Shown one piece after another: positions 42,502 through 53,500 of a stretch of 64,000 nt of DNA (position 1 is the stretch's first letter; each line of letters begins with the position of its first letter). Below the pieces are notes generated by a model that made no database searches, had not been told where the DNA came from, and saw only the letters and a list, made by a program, of their open reading frames with translations. Source of the stretch: Meira nashicola (taxonomy: Eukaryota > Basidiomycota > Exobasidiomycetes > Exobasidiales > Brachybasidiaceae); the NCBI GenBank assembly GCA_001600355.1, contig BCJU01000001.1:3369178-3433177 (forward strand). The letters run 5' to 3'. The position numbers and the translations under genes are program-made.

Positions 42502-42965
42502 CCTGGTCGAAATTAAACTTGCCCCTCTTACGGGTGGCGCGCTCTTGTGTTTCCTTGATTGATGGGTTGCCGTATACCTGACCTTTCACCCAAATTTGTG
42601 GCAATTGATCAAAGTGAGTTCAAGCCTCACTTTGCCCTTTCAGATAAAAATAAGTGAATACAATCGCGATGAAATGATCGAGATCGTTAAATATGCCAAA
42701 AAAAAACAAAGATGATGAACGAATGAGGTTGTGTTATATTTTAAGACATTCAAGAAATCTTAAAAGCCAAAACACATAGCACGCCCGCTCTACCGCTCAA
42801 CTCCGCTGTGGCGCGCCAGGGCGTTTTTCTCGGGTCCACTTTTGCATAGACCTAATCAATTTCTTGAGCCATGTTTTTCTTATCCATCTACTCACCACGA
42901 TTTCATATCCAATCTCCAAAAGCATACGCATACACCAGCCATGATACGCTAAGAAGGCCAAAAAG
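42502..42965. other. Divergent promoter region
   Basis: 464 bp between the Cid1-like gene (minus) and the Nepro/Rmp1-like gene (plus). A GC-rich patch (GCGCGCC-like) lies near 42810-42830; no gene seen. Confidence 0.45.
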
Positions 42966-43889
42966 ATGGCGGATCCGAAACTCTCATTCAAAGATGTCAA
43001 AGCTGCCTTTATTTTAGTACAAAAAACAAGAGTAAACATAACAAAAGAATCTGCCATCATTGCAAGGATTTGGTATAAAAGCAAAGCACAACATAAAAAT
43101 GCAGAATGGTTTAGAGCAATAGATGGCGTACGGAAATGTTTAAGAAGACTACTAGATACGAATGCTTGCTTGGATAGAAAGGGTGCCGATCACCAGCAAG
43201 ACGTACAGCCTAAAAATAGAGGCAAAATTAAAAGCGGACAGGCCGAAGGACAGAAATTCTGCGGAGCCTTGGATCGCGCTTGTTCGTCTCTCGTGCAACT
43301 TTGGTGCTCTTTTTGGGATGAAGAAGTTGTAAAAAATGTCAAGAGTTTGCCTAAATTTGATGCAATACCAAACGAACTACCAAATCAAAAAGCTCTTTCA
43401 TCCGCCGTACACGATATTCAAGAGCTGATTGCTATCATGGAAGAGCTATTGAATCGAACAAGAATTGTTGCTAATTTGCTCATTTCTCATTTACGTACTC
43501 CGCCTGCTCCAACGTTTGCTCCGATCACGACTGCATGCGTTGCAATTATGTCTGCACTGCATTCGGAAGCCGATCGATTATTGCATGGACCACCGCTCGA
43601 CCCCCCTTCTGATAATCAACACAATTCGAAAGGTTCTGTAAAATCTTTCTACAATATTCTATTGAGTAGCTATGATGACACAACGAAGGATGATTTGGTC
43701 AAAGGGTCTATACTGAATGTAGAAAAAGAGAAAATAAATCACCACCAGAAGAGAAAGACTTTGGCTCAATCTTCCGATTTATCAATGGGAAAGAAGCAGA
43801 GGTCAAATGAAACCTCTCAAAAATCTGTAAGCGAGCAGATGATCTCAAGTATAGACGAAACGGAAGAAGATCTAGGCGAGGTCTTGTAA
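42966..43889 (+). CDS. Nepro/Rmp1-like protein (candidate RNase MRP subunit)
   Basis: A 307-residue intronless protein. Near residues 30-65 it has ARIWYKSKAQHKNAEWFRAI followed by GVRKCLRRLL. The Y-K-x-K-x-QH-x-x-x-x-W/F pattern is the hallmark of the Nepro domain and of fungal Rmp1, a protein subunit of RNase MRP, which cleaves pre-rRNA and certain mRNAs in the nucleolus. The rest of the N-terminal 200 residues is helical; the tail is basic (KRKTLAQ, GKKQR), with a possible nuclear signal and an acidic end. Identification rests on that one motif plus size and basic tail, so it is tentative. Confidence 0.5.
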   Translation: MADPKLSFKDVKAAFILVQKTRVNITKESAIIARIWYKSKAQHKNAEWFRAIDGVRKCLRRLLDTNACLDRKGADHQQDVQPKNRGKIKSGQAEGQKFCGALDRACSSLVQLWCSFWDEEVVKNVKSLPKFDAIPNELPNQKALSSAVHDIQELIAIMEELLNRTRIVANLLISHLRTPPAPTFAPITTACVAIMSALHSEADRLLHGPPLDPPSDNQHNSKGSVKSFYNILLSSYDDTTKDDLVKGSILNVEKEKINHHQKRKTLAQSSDLSMGKKQRSNETSQKSVSEQMISSIDETEEDLGEVL

Positions 43890-44058
43890 TGATAAATTTG
43901 AGGTAAAGCTCTACATTGTATCTTAACGCAATCTGTCTCTAGCTGACAATGATTAATCGCATCATGTGTACATTAAAACGATCTGTAAAGTACAAAATAT
44001 AAATAGCGAAAAGATCGCGTTGAAAAATTAAAAGATCGGCGTGATTCAGCAATCCATC

Positions 44059-47000
44059 TTATCCTTGCACTGTGCTTTGACTTGTCCAACTATCTCTGGC
44101 ATGATGTTGACCGGATGACTCTATCCTGGAAATCCGTTCATCTAATACCTCTTCTTGTCCATCGGGAGCATTGTTCGATTCTCCTTCTCCTTCTGCTTCC
44201 ATCGCCTGCGCTTCAATCATCAGGGTATGCATTTCTTCGTAAGATGCAGCGCAAGCAACGAATTCTCCTTCTAAGATCATATCAGCAGAAGGTCTATTGT
44301 CCGGTTGTAATTCTGAACACCATGCAAAGCATTCTTTTAATGCCGTCGAATACTTTTGAGGATCTTGAAGGGGCGGTAAACCAAGTTGGACTGTAAGCGT
44401 GATAGCTCGTAAAGCAGGAAATTCAACGCGAGGTGGATTACCTTCCACCAATTCATACAAAACTGCTCCAAGACTCCAAATATCAGCTTTTTGATCGTAA
44501 GGTTCAGCTTTGATCACCTCTGGCGCCATCCAATAAGCCGTTCCAACAACGCTGCTACGCTTTTCATTCGTAGATAAGCTAGTTGCATGAGTAAAATCAG
44601 TCAACTTTGCTTTTCCATCAGAAGTTAACAAGATGTTGTCACTCCTCACATCTCGATGAACGATTCCCTTTGAATGAATATGATGTAATGCCGCGCTGAT
44701 ATCACCAAAGATACGAGCCATATGATGCTCATTCATATCTAATCCTTCCATCTTGAGAGCAATCACATCTGCCAAAGACATGGACATACACTCTTGAACG
44801 ATCCAAATTCCATCTCTGATTGTTTCCGGAAGTTGAGATGATTCGCTTTCCTTCTTTTGTGTGAGATTGGATCTTCGATTTATAAAAACGTCAAATAGCG
44901 TCAAAACATTTTCGTGATCATCTGCTTTGCGCCAAAGAGACAGCTCTTTGTCCAAATTTTGGAGACGAGGATGAGATTGACTTTCTTTATCATCTGATGG
45001 TGCTTCCTTTGTTGCGTCTTGCCCTCCCTCGGTGGAATTATTGGATTGCGATTTTGCCATACGAACAACTTTGATGGCAATCACGCTGGATTTTTCCATT
45101 GATTTTATCCCGCAATCATCCTTTGGGATTGCAGAAAAGACATCACCTGATTCGCCTTCACCTATGAGCATTAAATTTTCAAAAAGATCTTGAGGATTTC
45201 CGGGATGAACAAGTGATCGGAGATGGGAAGGACACATTGGATCAATCTCCGGCAAATTGACTGATTCTTGATCTACGACATGTGTTTGTTGCTCCTTCCC
45301 TAAAGTGGCAGGCAATGCAGGCACAGGCGGAACATCCATCATTGAGTCTAATCTCATAGGCATAACGTCATCCAAGTCCATACTTTGTCGTGCTCGCATA
45401 AGATCGGCAAATGAAGAAATCGCTTCTGAATCTGCTCCAAATGCGTCTGCATCAAAACCACTGGCGTAATGCATGGAGATAGGAAAGCGACGAGCATCAG
45501 AACTTCTACGACGAAGATGACGAGATCCAGCACGAGATGAGGATCGTGATTGTCGGCTATTTGGTCTGGATTGCCGACTGCCTGGTCGTGTTAAGGCAGC
45601 TAATTCTTGCGCCTCCGAATCAGCTTTTGGTGGTCCACTTGCATCATCGATCGAATCAAAATCATGAAGTGGCAAGCTGACGACAGATAATCGATCATCA
45701 GAGAATTGATCTGTACTTTTTTCCATTCTGATTGAAGCTTTGTTCGCATTCCTTACTTCTTCCTCGTTCGTCATATCTCTCATATCCTCTTCGTCAGGGG
45801 GTGGAGGTGGAAGAGATCGGACCCGCCAATCCCGTGCAACTTTTTCTTCATCGATTGGTTGGCCAAGTGAATCGAATTGTGAGAGAGGAGATAGATTAGT
45901 TTCATCAGTGTCCTTTTGTGGTGGAATTTGTAGCGAAGTATTGAATTGAGCCCGCATCGGCGTTGGCAAGCCTTTAAGTAGAGCAGGAGAGGGCGACTGA
46001 TGAGCATCAGGCTCCTTTCTCGTCTGTAAAGAGATCGGTAGAGGTGGTTGAGGGGTGACATGATGATCAAAAAATGGCGATTGTGCTCTGTCACTACCGG
46101 TCGATTGTGAATGTCCGTAACCTGGAGATGGATTACGATCGTTTTCATCATTAAGCCAATCATCAAGGAAGTCGGAAGCAGGTTGATAATCATCTAATGC
46201 TCCAAGATTTGAGCCGCTGGGTGGGGTTGATACTGAATCACTCCTTCGTCCTGCGCTAAAACGATGTGTAGATGGTTCGGAGTTCTTACTTGCAAAGCTC
46301 TTTGCTGACAATTCCTCCTCTGATTGACCCATGCCATCTTGTGACCTTATTTCTGGCGTCAAGAGACCATCACCTCCAAGTATTGAAGGTATAGATAATT
46401 CTTTTGTTGCGACCTTACGATCTGTGTTATTCCCATGTGAGAAACCACTGCCGTGACCTGCACTAAGAGCTGAACTGCTAGATGGTCGGAAAAAGCCATC
46501 AGCATCAGGATGAATGAAGTCCGGAGTACTCTGACCGGGCGAAACGCGAGCTTGTTTGTAAGGTAAAGCTGGAGGTGGATCTAGTTCAACTTCGGATGAT
46601 CCTTGTCGTCTGTCAGACTGGTCAAAGTGCATCTGTAATGGTTGTGAGGCTAAACGGACGCTTGCACCACTATTTCGCATGTTTTTGGAAATCGGTTTGG
46701 TATCATTTTCATCGCCATGAAACAACGAATGAGATTCTTTTGAAGATATTGCAGGAGACTGTGAAGGAGAAGGTGAAATTTGATGATTTCCTATACTATG
46801 AGCTTGACTTAAGCTAGCATCGCTACCATTGCTGATCGTTGTTAAGGATGCTCCTCTTCCTCCATTTTGACTTGCATCACTCGTTCGAACAGAAAGAGCA
46901 GGTTTAAAGCCCACTGATCTGGGTGACGGTACGTCCGTTTGACTGACAAACTTAGTCGAAGAAGGAGGATATATCCTGGGCGCGTTCTTTCTTCTTTCAC

Positions 47001-49218
47001 GTAAACCTTCTGAAACATGTTTACTAATTTCATTTTGCGCGGAACTTCGCCTTTCACCGGAAGAAGAAGTTCTGCTGCCAGGGCCTGCTGGCTGAGCCTC
47101 CACGACTGAGGAGGGGAATGAAGGTGATTGTCCATATATGATTGCAGGTGTCTTGTTAGATGATCGTACGTCGTTCGTAAAACTGTATGAGTCATCCAGT
47201 GAAGATTGGATCGAATGAGATGTGCTTGAAGAATCACGAGCTTCAGGACTTGCAAATCTTGCATTACTTGGAGTATCATTAGTTCCGCGAGAAGATTTTT
47301 CGCTGGGTGCACTATCACCTCTATTTCCTACATCTTGATCGTATTGAGCAAATAATTGCGGATTTCTAACCACTTTTGACGTTGGAATTCTTGAAGCGGT
47401 AAAGATTGAACCATTTTCATCTTCAGCATTACTGAAATCATTTTCATTTATATTCTCAACTTGATCCGATTCAGTGAAAGAATACTGTCTGTGCTCATTT
47501 GTAATACTTTCTCGCTCTTCTTCGCTCAAATCATCTGCTAAAGCTTCAACATTGCCATCTGCTTGCTTTGCCGGTAGTTCCGATTTGCCTTTGACGTATA
47601 ACCGGTGCTCTTCTGAATTGGATTTTGGTAATGATTTCAACAAGCTTGCTCCCCAATCTTCGTCAGAATCATCTGCTCGAACAAGTGGTAGACTAGGGCT
47701 AATATGCTGCGAAGGTATTTGAGGCAAAGAAGGAGCATCGGACCACGAAGGTGATGGTGGCCAAGCTTGATTCAATACACTACTGTATGTCGTGCTTGCA
47801 TTTGAAGTCCTTCTCAAGGTTGCATCCGATCTCGTTGCATTATCTGAACTTCTTCGATGATGTTGGCTAGCACGAGGACCAGGCGTAACAGAACGTACAG
47901 CATCACGCGCATCTTGCAAATCTTCCAATTGACCTAAACGTGATTCAAGCAACCGTTTCGTATTTTCTGGATCTTGACCGAGCTCTGCTTCTTTGTCGAC
48001 GTAATATTGTGTTCTTTGACGAATAAGAGCAATCGCTCCAGCGGGATCTTTACGAACTTCATTAGCATCCATTCCATATTGTGCTAAAACTTGAGCCCAA
48101 GAAGCTGGAAGCCCTGTGTATCCTTGCGGTCCAACATCAACATGGACATTATGACGAACATCAGTTGGAAGACCGATACGCGGATCAGGTTGAATAGTGG
48201 GAGATGGAGAAGCATTAGAGGGATACGCATTCATCTGGTCCCCGTCAGAAGAGGTCATTGGAAGATCGGCTGAAGATTTGGCCGCCCTTCCATCGAATCG
48301 TCGAAAGTTAGTCAAATTTGACGTACCCACTCTACCCCAACTCCCCATTGTTGGACTTCCGGCTTCTCTTCCAGATGTTTGTCTTTGTTGTGTCTGTTGT
48401 CTGATCTTCGCTGCAGACGCTTTTCCCCATTTCTTCAATCCAACTCCAGCCGTTTGACCGGCAGCCTTTACTGCAGCAGCACGATTTGACCAAGCATTGT
48501 AGCTTTGATCGCCGGCTTGAGATGTGCTTGTAGATGTATCTGCCATGCTACTATTACTAACCCTGGCCAAACGACCATTATCAACTCCTAAACCGACCAG
48601 AGTCGCATCTTCTCCACGTCCCGGAGAGACACCGTTTCGAGAAGCTGGTTTCCTCAAACCACTTAAAGAGTCCTTCTTTCCTCGAGGCTTGACTGCAGAT
48701 GACCAAGAAGGGCTCAATCGATTAAAAAGTCCATTCGAAGAAACAGGTTGTACGTCTTGTACATTCGATAGCACGGGCGATTGTGTCAAATGATTTCTGT
48801 CCTGATTCTGCCTGAAATTTGCGGAATTATCAATGTATGCGTCTTCTCGTGTATCGTGACTGCCGCTGAAATCGCTGATTGAATCATCTTCAGATGGAGG
48901 CAGATCAGGCAAATCTTTTTCAATCTTTGTTCTGAGAATTGTTGGATTGCTTGGACCAGGTTGAAAGTAGCCGGCGGGCGAGGAAAGTGTGGATTGCGGG
49001 GTAACATTAGCAGAAGTTTGAATGTTTACACAATCAAAAAGAGGCGAATTGATCGGTGCTGAGTTTGTGAGTGCATTGAGTGGATGTTTGGCGCCTTGCA
49101 TAGGATCGAGATGTGTGGAATTGGAGGCAAATGAGGAAGTTGTGGAACGCCAGCCTTGTACAGATTGATCACTCGTTCGTGATGGACCTGCCACTGCATC
49201 TGTTGCTTGATAATTCAT
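44059..49218 (-). CDS. PAK-like CRIB kinase with altered catalytic motifs
   Basis: A 1719-residue intronless protein. A CRIB/p21-binding domain lies at about 350-400 (HNVHVDVGPQGYTGLPASW), predicting Cdc42/Rac binding. About 900 Ser-rich residues with proline stretches follow, then a Ste20/PAK-type kinase domain at about 1337-1640. The glycine loop is GEGESGDVF and the ATP-binding Lys is K1383 in IAIKVV. The catalytic loop is HRDVRSDN (1521-1528), with Arg1525 where PAKs have Lys. The metal-binding motif is D1541-F-T instead of DFG. The activation segment ends in GTAYWMAPE. No PH domain is seen, so it is not a plain Cla4. The catalytic Asp, metal Asp and Lys are kept, so it may be weakly active or mainly a scaffold. 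Confidence 0.85.
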   Translation of the reverse strand: MNYQATDAVAGPSRTSDQSVQGWRSTTSSFASNSTHLDPMQGAKHPLNALTNSAPINSPLFDCVNIQTSANVTPQSTLSSPAGYFQPGPSNPTILRTKIEKDLPDLPPSEDDSISDFSGSHDTREDAYIDNSANFRQNQDRNHLTQSPVLSNVQDVQPVSSNGLFNRLSPSWSSAVKPRGKKDSLSGLRKPASRNGVSPGRGEDATLVGLGVDNGRLARVSNSSMADTSTSTSQAGDQSYNAWSNRAAAVKAAGQTAGVGLKKWGKASAAKIRQQTQQRQTSGREAGSPTMGSWGRVGTSNLTNFRRFDGRAAKSSADLPMTSSDGDQMNAYPSNASPSPTIQPDPRIGLPTDVRHNVHVDVGPQGYTGLPASWAQVLAQYGMDANEVRKDPAGAIALIRQRTQYYVDKEAELGQDPENTKRLLESRLGQLEDLQDARDAVRSVTPGPRASQHHRRSSDNATRSDATLRRTSNASTTYSSVLNQAWPPSPSWSDAPSLPQIPSQHISPSLPLVRADDSDEDWGASLLKSLPKSNSEEHRLYVKGKSELPAKQADGNVEALADDLSEEERESITNEHRQYSFTESDQVENINENDFSNAEDENGSIFTASRIPTSKVVRNPQLFAQYDQDVGNRGDSAPSEKSSRGTNDTPSNARFASPEARDSSSTSHSIQSSLDDSYSFTNDVRSSNKTPAIIYGQSPSFPSSVVEAQPAGPGSRTSSSGERRSSAQNEISKHVSEGLRERRKNAPRIYPPSSTKFVSQTDVPSPRSVGFKPALSVRTSDASQNGGRGASLTTISNGSDASLSQAHSIGNHQISPSPSQSPAISSKESHSLFHGDENDTKPISKNMRNSGASVRLASQPLQMHFDQSDRRQGSSEVELDPPPALPYKQARVSPGQSTPDFIHPDADGFFRPSSSSALSAGHGSGFSHGNNTDRKVATKELSIPSILGGDGLLTPEIRSQDGMGQSEEELSAKSFASKNSEPSTHRFSAGRRSDSVSTPPSGSNLGALDDYQPASDFLDDWLNDENDRNPSPGYGHSQSTGSDRAQSPFFDHHVTPQPPLPISLQTRKEPDAHQSPSPALLKGLPTPMRAQFNTSLQIPPQKDTDETNLSPLSQFDSLGQPIDEEKVARDWRVRSLPPPPPDEEDMRDMTNEEEVRNANKASIRMEKSTDQFSDDRLSVVSLPLHDFDSIDDASGPPKADSEAQELAALTRPGSRQSRPNSRQSRSSSRAGSRHLRRRSSDARRFPISMHYASGFDADAFGADSEAISSFADLMRARQSMDLDDVMPMRLDSMMDVPPVPALPATLGKEQQTHVVDQESVNLPEIDPMCPSHLRSLVHPGNPQDLFENLMLIGEGESGDVFSAIPKDDCGIKSMEKSSVIAIKVVRMAKSQSNNSTEGGQDATKEAPSDDKESQSHPRLQNLDKELSLWRKADDHENVLTLFDVFINRRSNLTQKKESESSQLPETIRDGIWIVQECMSMSLADVIALKMEGLDMNEHHMARIFGDISAALHHIHSKGIVHRDVRSDNILLTSDGKAKLTDFTHATSLSTNEKRSSVVGTAYWMAPEVIKAEPYDQKADIWSLGAVLYELVEGNPPRVEFPALRAITLTVQLGLPPLQDPQKYSTALKECFAWCSELQPDNRPSADMILEGEFVACAASYEEMHTLMIEAQAMEAEGEGESNNAPDGQEEVLDERISRIESSGQHHARDSWTSQSTVQG

Positions 49219-50564
49219 GGCGCATTGGGTATCTGATGTCGTAAAGTAGCAAGGTCGTATTAGATTTTAGACCTGGCAGTCATATCAAAAAAAGGGGACA
49301 AGATCGGATCTACTTCTTCAGCGACATTTGATCATTCGACCGATGAAAGGCAAGATGTCGTTCGGCTTAAAAAAAGCCTTTCAATTGGCCTGAACGTGAT
49401 CGAAAAGTTTACTGAATAAAAGTTTTTTGACGTTTTAATCGTCCTCTTCACTTGATTGTGATGGAAGAGGCAAAATTCTGACAAGGCACAGGCCGAAGTA
49501 AGTTAGTGCTTGACCCGATTTCTAGCCAAGAGTCTAGACTACTGAAATACTGTAGTTAATCAATCACTAACGGTTTTCTTTGGCGCATCCTTCCCTAGGG
49601 CGTGTGCTAGAAATGAATGCTGCTCGAAGCCTAGCGCATTCTTTAAATCATAAAAACAGTAAGCGAAAATGCAGTGTGTTTAACAATTTGAGTGATTGTG
49701 CATTTATACTGACCTCGTGTCTTACATTCCCCCTTGTTGCAAGAGCAACAACACGGATTGTGTCACCCCATCTTTGTCCTTCAACCTCATCAAGATCGGC
49801 TCGTGCTTGTTGATCGATTGATAGATTTGATCGCAAGCTTGTGTCGTTCGCAAAACGTCTTTATAGGTGCTGGTATAGGAAGGGCTCATTGATCACTAGG
49901 ATCATCAGCCGGAATTCTCTTTTGAGCGAAACTTGAATTCATTCGAAAAAGCTCAAAGACGTGATCGATCACCTTTAACATCAAAAACACGGAAAGCAAA
50001 AAATCTAGACGTTCAAGAAGAGCGCAATTCGGTAGATAATCTCTCGCTACATTTTCATTAACTCCTCTTTTGGAAAAGTCAATTGCGACTTTGCTAGAGG
50101 AACCTTTCATTTTGTTCGATTCTTTCAATTTCCTTGCTTTCCGAAAAAGAGATTGAACCCTTCCTCGTTCGTTCCAACTATACAAAGAAGGAAAATCTTA
50201 CTTGACTGACGTGCCGGTGCTTACGATTGTCTGTTCCTCAGCGCGGAAAGAGATTCAGCCCTCAACGTTTGGGCCTCCTCCTTTAACGCGTCAGCCAATT
50301 GCCAGCTCAGTTCTCTTGATCGCTATCCCGATAAACAATTCCCCTCCTAGAGCATCAGAAATCGCTGCTAATATTCAAATCAGTTTCAATCATACCACGG
50401 ATCGCAAATTATCCTCTACGCCCTTCGTTGAAGAAGCTCGTGACACGTCAAAACCTCATCTATTCGCGTTCGACACGATCCGAAAGAGTAATAATATCAG
50501 GATTGCTTTCTACTCCTATTTTGGTCATTGATTACTCACGACTCCTATTCTATTTTCACGCGAG
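49219..50564. other. Interval between divergent kinase genes
   Basis: 1346 bp. The middle part holds possible small minus-strand coding sequence (see 49886-50322). A 55-codon ATG frame, 49889-49722 on the minus strand, overlaps the stop of that model by ATGA and ends at TAA beside a GTAAGA. The flanks should hold both kinase promoters. ACGCGT at 50286-50291. Confidence 0.4.
49886..50322 (-). CDS. Possible small spliced gene, 5' end unresolved
   Basis: Two open segments, 50322-50225 and 50177-49886, join in frame across a 47-bp GTAAGC...TATAG intron to give about 129 residues with protein-like composition. The product would be rich in Leu, Glu, Arg and Lys: helical ELSWQLADALKEEAQTLR, then a basic RGRVQSLFRKARKLKES, then a hydrophobic helix LLSVFLMLKVIDHVFEL. 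Just upstream is an in-frame TAG preceded by an acceptor-like sequence, so at least one more 5' exon would be needed. A candidate ATG at 50528 (MTKIGVES...) opens a 22-codon frame, but I found no clean donor. I recognise no family. The opposite strand also has an open frame over exon 1, so chance remains a real possibility. Confidence 0.3.
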
Positions 50565-53500
50565 ATGTCAAATTCCGCAATGAGTGGAATAAACCAAGGT
50601 ACATCGAATGCATCATCTGGAAAACATGCAAATGAATCTCCAAGGCATCAACAAACCTTTGATTCTTCCATTCATCCCCCTGGACGCGCTCCAACTGGAG
50701 GTCAATCTCACGTCCATCGACCGATCTCAGCAATGCCCACGCCTTCGGCACGATCGAACGCGCATCATGCGCATTCGTTAGATCAAGACGGCAGTGATGA
50801 ACAGAGCTTCAATGCAGCAATCAAGACTGGCCAAGCAGATCGACGTGCAAGCGCGCATCCTGCTGTACCCATCACTACTGCACACTCGAACATGGGCATG
50901 CTAAGTTCGCCAATTTCACCAATGGACACAATCACAAGCAACGCAATCGGACAAGGTATTCCTACTACTTCTCCAGCCGCCATGCAATACTTTGCTGCAC
51001 ATCCAAGAAGACAACAAGTGCACTTTGGCAATTACCTTCTTTTGCAAACGCTAGGTGAAGGTGAATTTGGAAAAGTCAAATTGGGTGTTCATAAGGAATG
51101 GGGAGAGGAGGTTGCTGTCAAATTGATCAAGCGCGATAAAGTTGGAACATCCGATGGTCAATTACAGATCACCGGACCGTCCAAAGATCCTGCAAAGATG
51201 AGCAAAGTTGAAAAAGAAATTCGAGTTTTGAAAGATGTTCGACACCCAAACATCGTTCGATTATATGAAGTGATTGAATCGGATAGGTACATTGGTATCG
51301 TTTTGGAGTATGCAAGTGGCGGTGAATTATTTGATCACATCCTGGCTCACAAGTATCTGAAAGATCGCGACGCTTGTCGGCTATTTGCTCAACTCATATC
51401 CGGGGTATCATATCTGCATCAGAAGAAAATTGTTCATCGTGACTTGAAGCTCGAAAATCTACTTTTGGACCGTAATCGAAATGTGATCATTACAGATTTT
51501 GGATTTGCAAACAACTTTGAGAACAAGAATGATGATTTGATGGCAACAAGCTGTGGAAGTCCGTGCTATGCAGCTCCAGAATTGGTTGTCCAAGACGGTC
51601 TTTATGCTGGTTCAGCTGTTGATGTTTGGTCTTGCGGTGTGATTTTGTATGCAATGTTGGCAGGCTATTTACCTTTTGACGATGATCCGGCCAATCCTGA
51701 CGGTGATAATATTAACTTGCTCTACAAGTACATCATGGCAACACCTTTGTCTTTCCCAGATTACATTGGCCCTCAACCGCGCGATTTGCTCTGTAGAATG
51801 TTGGTGCCCGATCCTTTGAAGCGGACAACTCTCGCTGGGGTGATGGCACACCCTTGGCTTTCTCCATACAGGGATTTATTCAAATTCAGTGTCGAGGAGC
51901 TTGAAAGAGCTGCAATAGAACAACAAAACAAGAAACGCCAAGTTTATCGTCAGCAAATGATTATGCAACAACAGATGCAAGAACAACAAAGGAGAGGTGG
52001 TGCAGTGAATGTCAACGATCCTTCTCGTGGAATACAAGGTCAATCGAGTACAGATAAACAGACATATACCAAACAGCAGAGACATCAAAGTGCTGCACCT
52101 ACAACATCCTTTTTACCGGATCGTGTACAACAAGAATCAGCTACTTCTCGCTCTCGTCCTGTGACAGGTATGCCTACTCCACGTTCAGAGCAAGATAAGG
52201 TTCAATATCAACCTGGAAAGCCAATCGTCGGTGCTCAAGTGCCAGATTCTCAGTATAATCAACCCACTCGTTCTCACGATTCAAATCAAGTTGCGCAGCA
52301 CCGAGAACCTTCCCACGATGGCTCATCAGCCGTCAGCAAAAGGTCAGCCGCTTCAAAGACTCAACGTCATACTGTTCAATTGGAGTATGTTGGTAGTAAC
52401 GCATCAGCTACTCATATTAATGATCGTAACACGGCACGTGGAACTTCTACTCAAAAGAATTCTTCGGTACAATCTACACCTCACAAGGATAATTCAATCA
52501 CTTCGGTTAAAGATACACAAGAGATTGCACCGACACCACTCAGGGCTGACGAACGTAATGGCACACGCTACATACATGGTCAAGAAACATCTGATAGCGT
52601 AAACGTGCGAAAGAAAGACGATCAAGTTCTCTCAACATCAACCCGCCAAAATATCCCGTCAGAAGAAGGAACTCCAAAGGCCAACGCAGAAAAAGCACCG
52701 CAAAGGGCTCCTTCAAACCCTTTGCCACACATCGAAGTATCTGGACATTCGCCAGTAAAATCTGATGTTCATCAAGAACGACGGGTGTTCTCGGACGGAC
52801 ACGCAACTTCGGCTTCGCAGATTTCGAATGGAAAGAGCACTGCTTCACCACAAAAGGAAAAAGAGGATAAATCTCAAGCACGTCATCGTAAAGGTATGTC
52901 TACCGATAAATTCTTCTTGACGAAATTGTTAGGCCCGCAAGGCGTACAATCAAGTTTGAATGAGCCCTTGCAACAGTCACGTCAAGTCGAAAGTAAGGAC
53001 AAGGCCATTCCATCCAAGAATAGCGTCCCACCCACTCCAGAGACTGGTAAAGAGTCAATCTTGAATTCGACAACTATACCTGGTACACCTGCAGAACGAG
53101 AAGACAATACTGGTCGCAAGACAAGCTCTCATCGACGAAAGGCAATGAGCCTCGTGGTTGGTCGACCGCTTGATAGTCAAGCTAAAGAAAGTGAAAAGTC
53201 TGAAAAGAGTTCACGCAGGCTCACAGCTCGATTGCGAAAAGAATCATCACCTTCAGGAACTAGCTCTCAACGTCGTCCTCATACTCCAAAGCGAATTCAA
53301 TCGACAGCAAGTGGAGATCAAAGTATCGCTTCTAGCAAGCCTTCACCATCTACGGCTTCTGTTATCACCAGCCATACGTCTACCTCTCAAAGGGCTCCGT
53401 CTTCTATCTTTAAACGTAGTAATAATGCTTCAAATGTTCCCTTTGAGCAATCTTTGAATGAAAGTTCATCTACCGTTGGCGCAAGTAGCAATGCGGCAAA

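Noticed and set aside
50202..50531. 109-codon plus-strand open frame before the Kin4-like kinase
   Set aside because: Begins with TTG and has no ATG or splice link to the kinase; more likely leader sequence or the shadow of the minus-strand exon.
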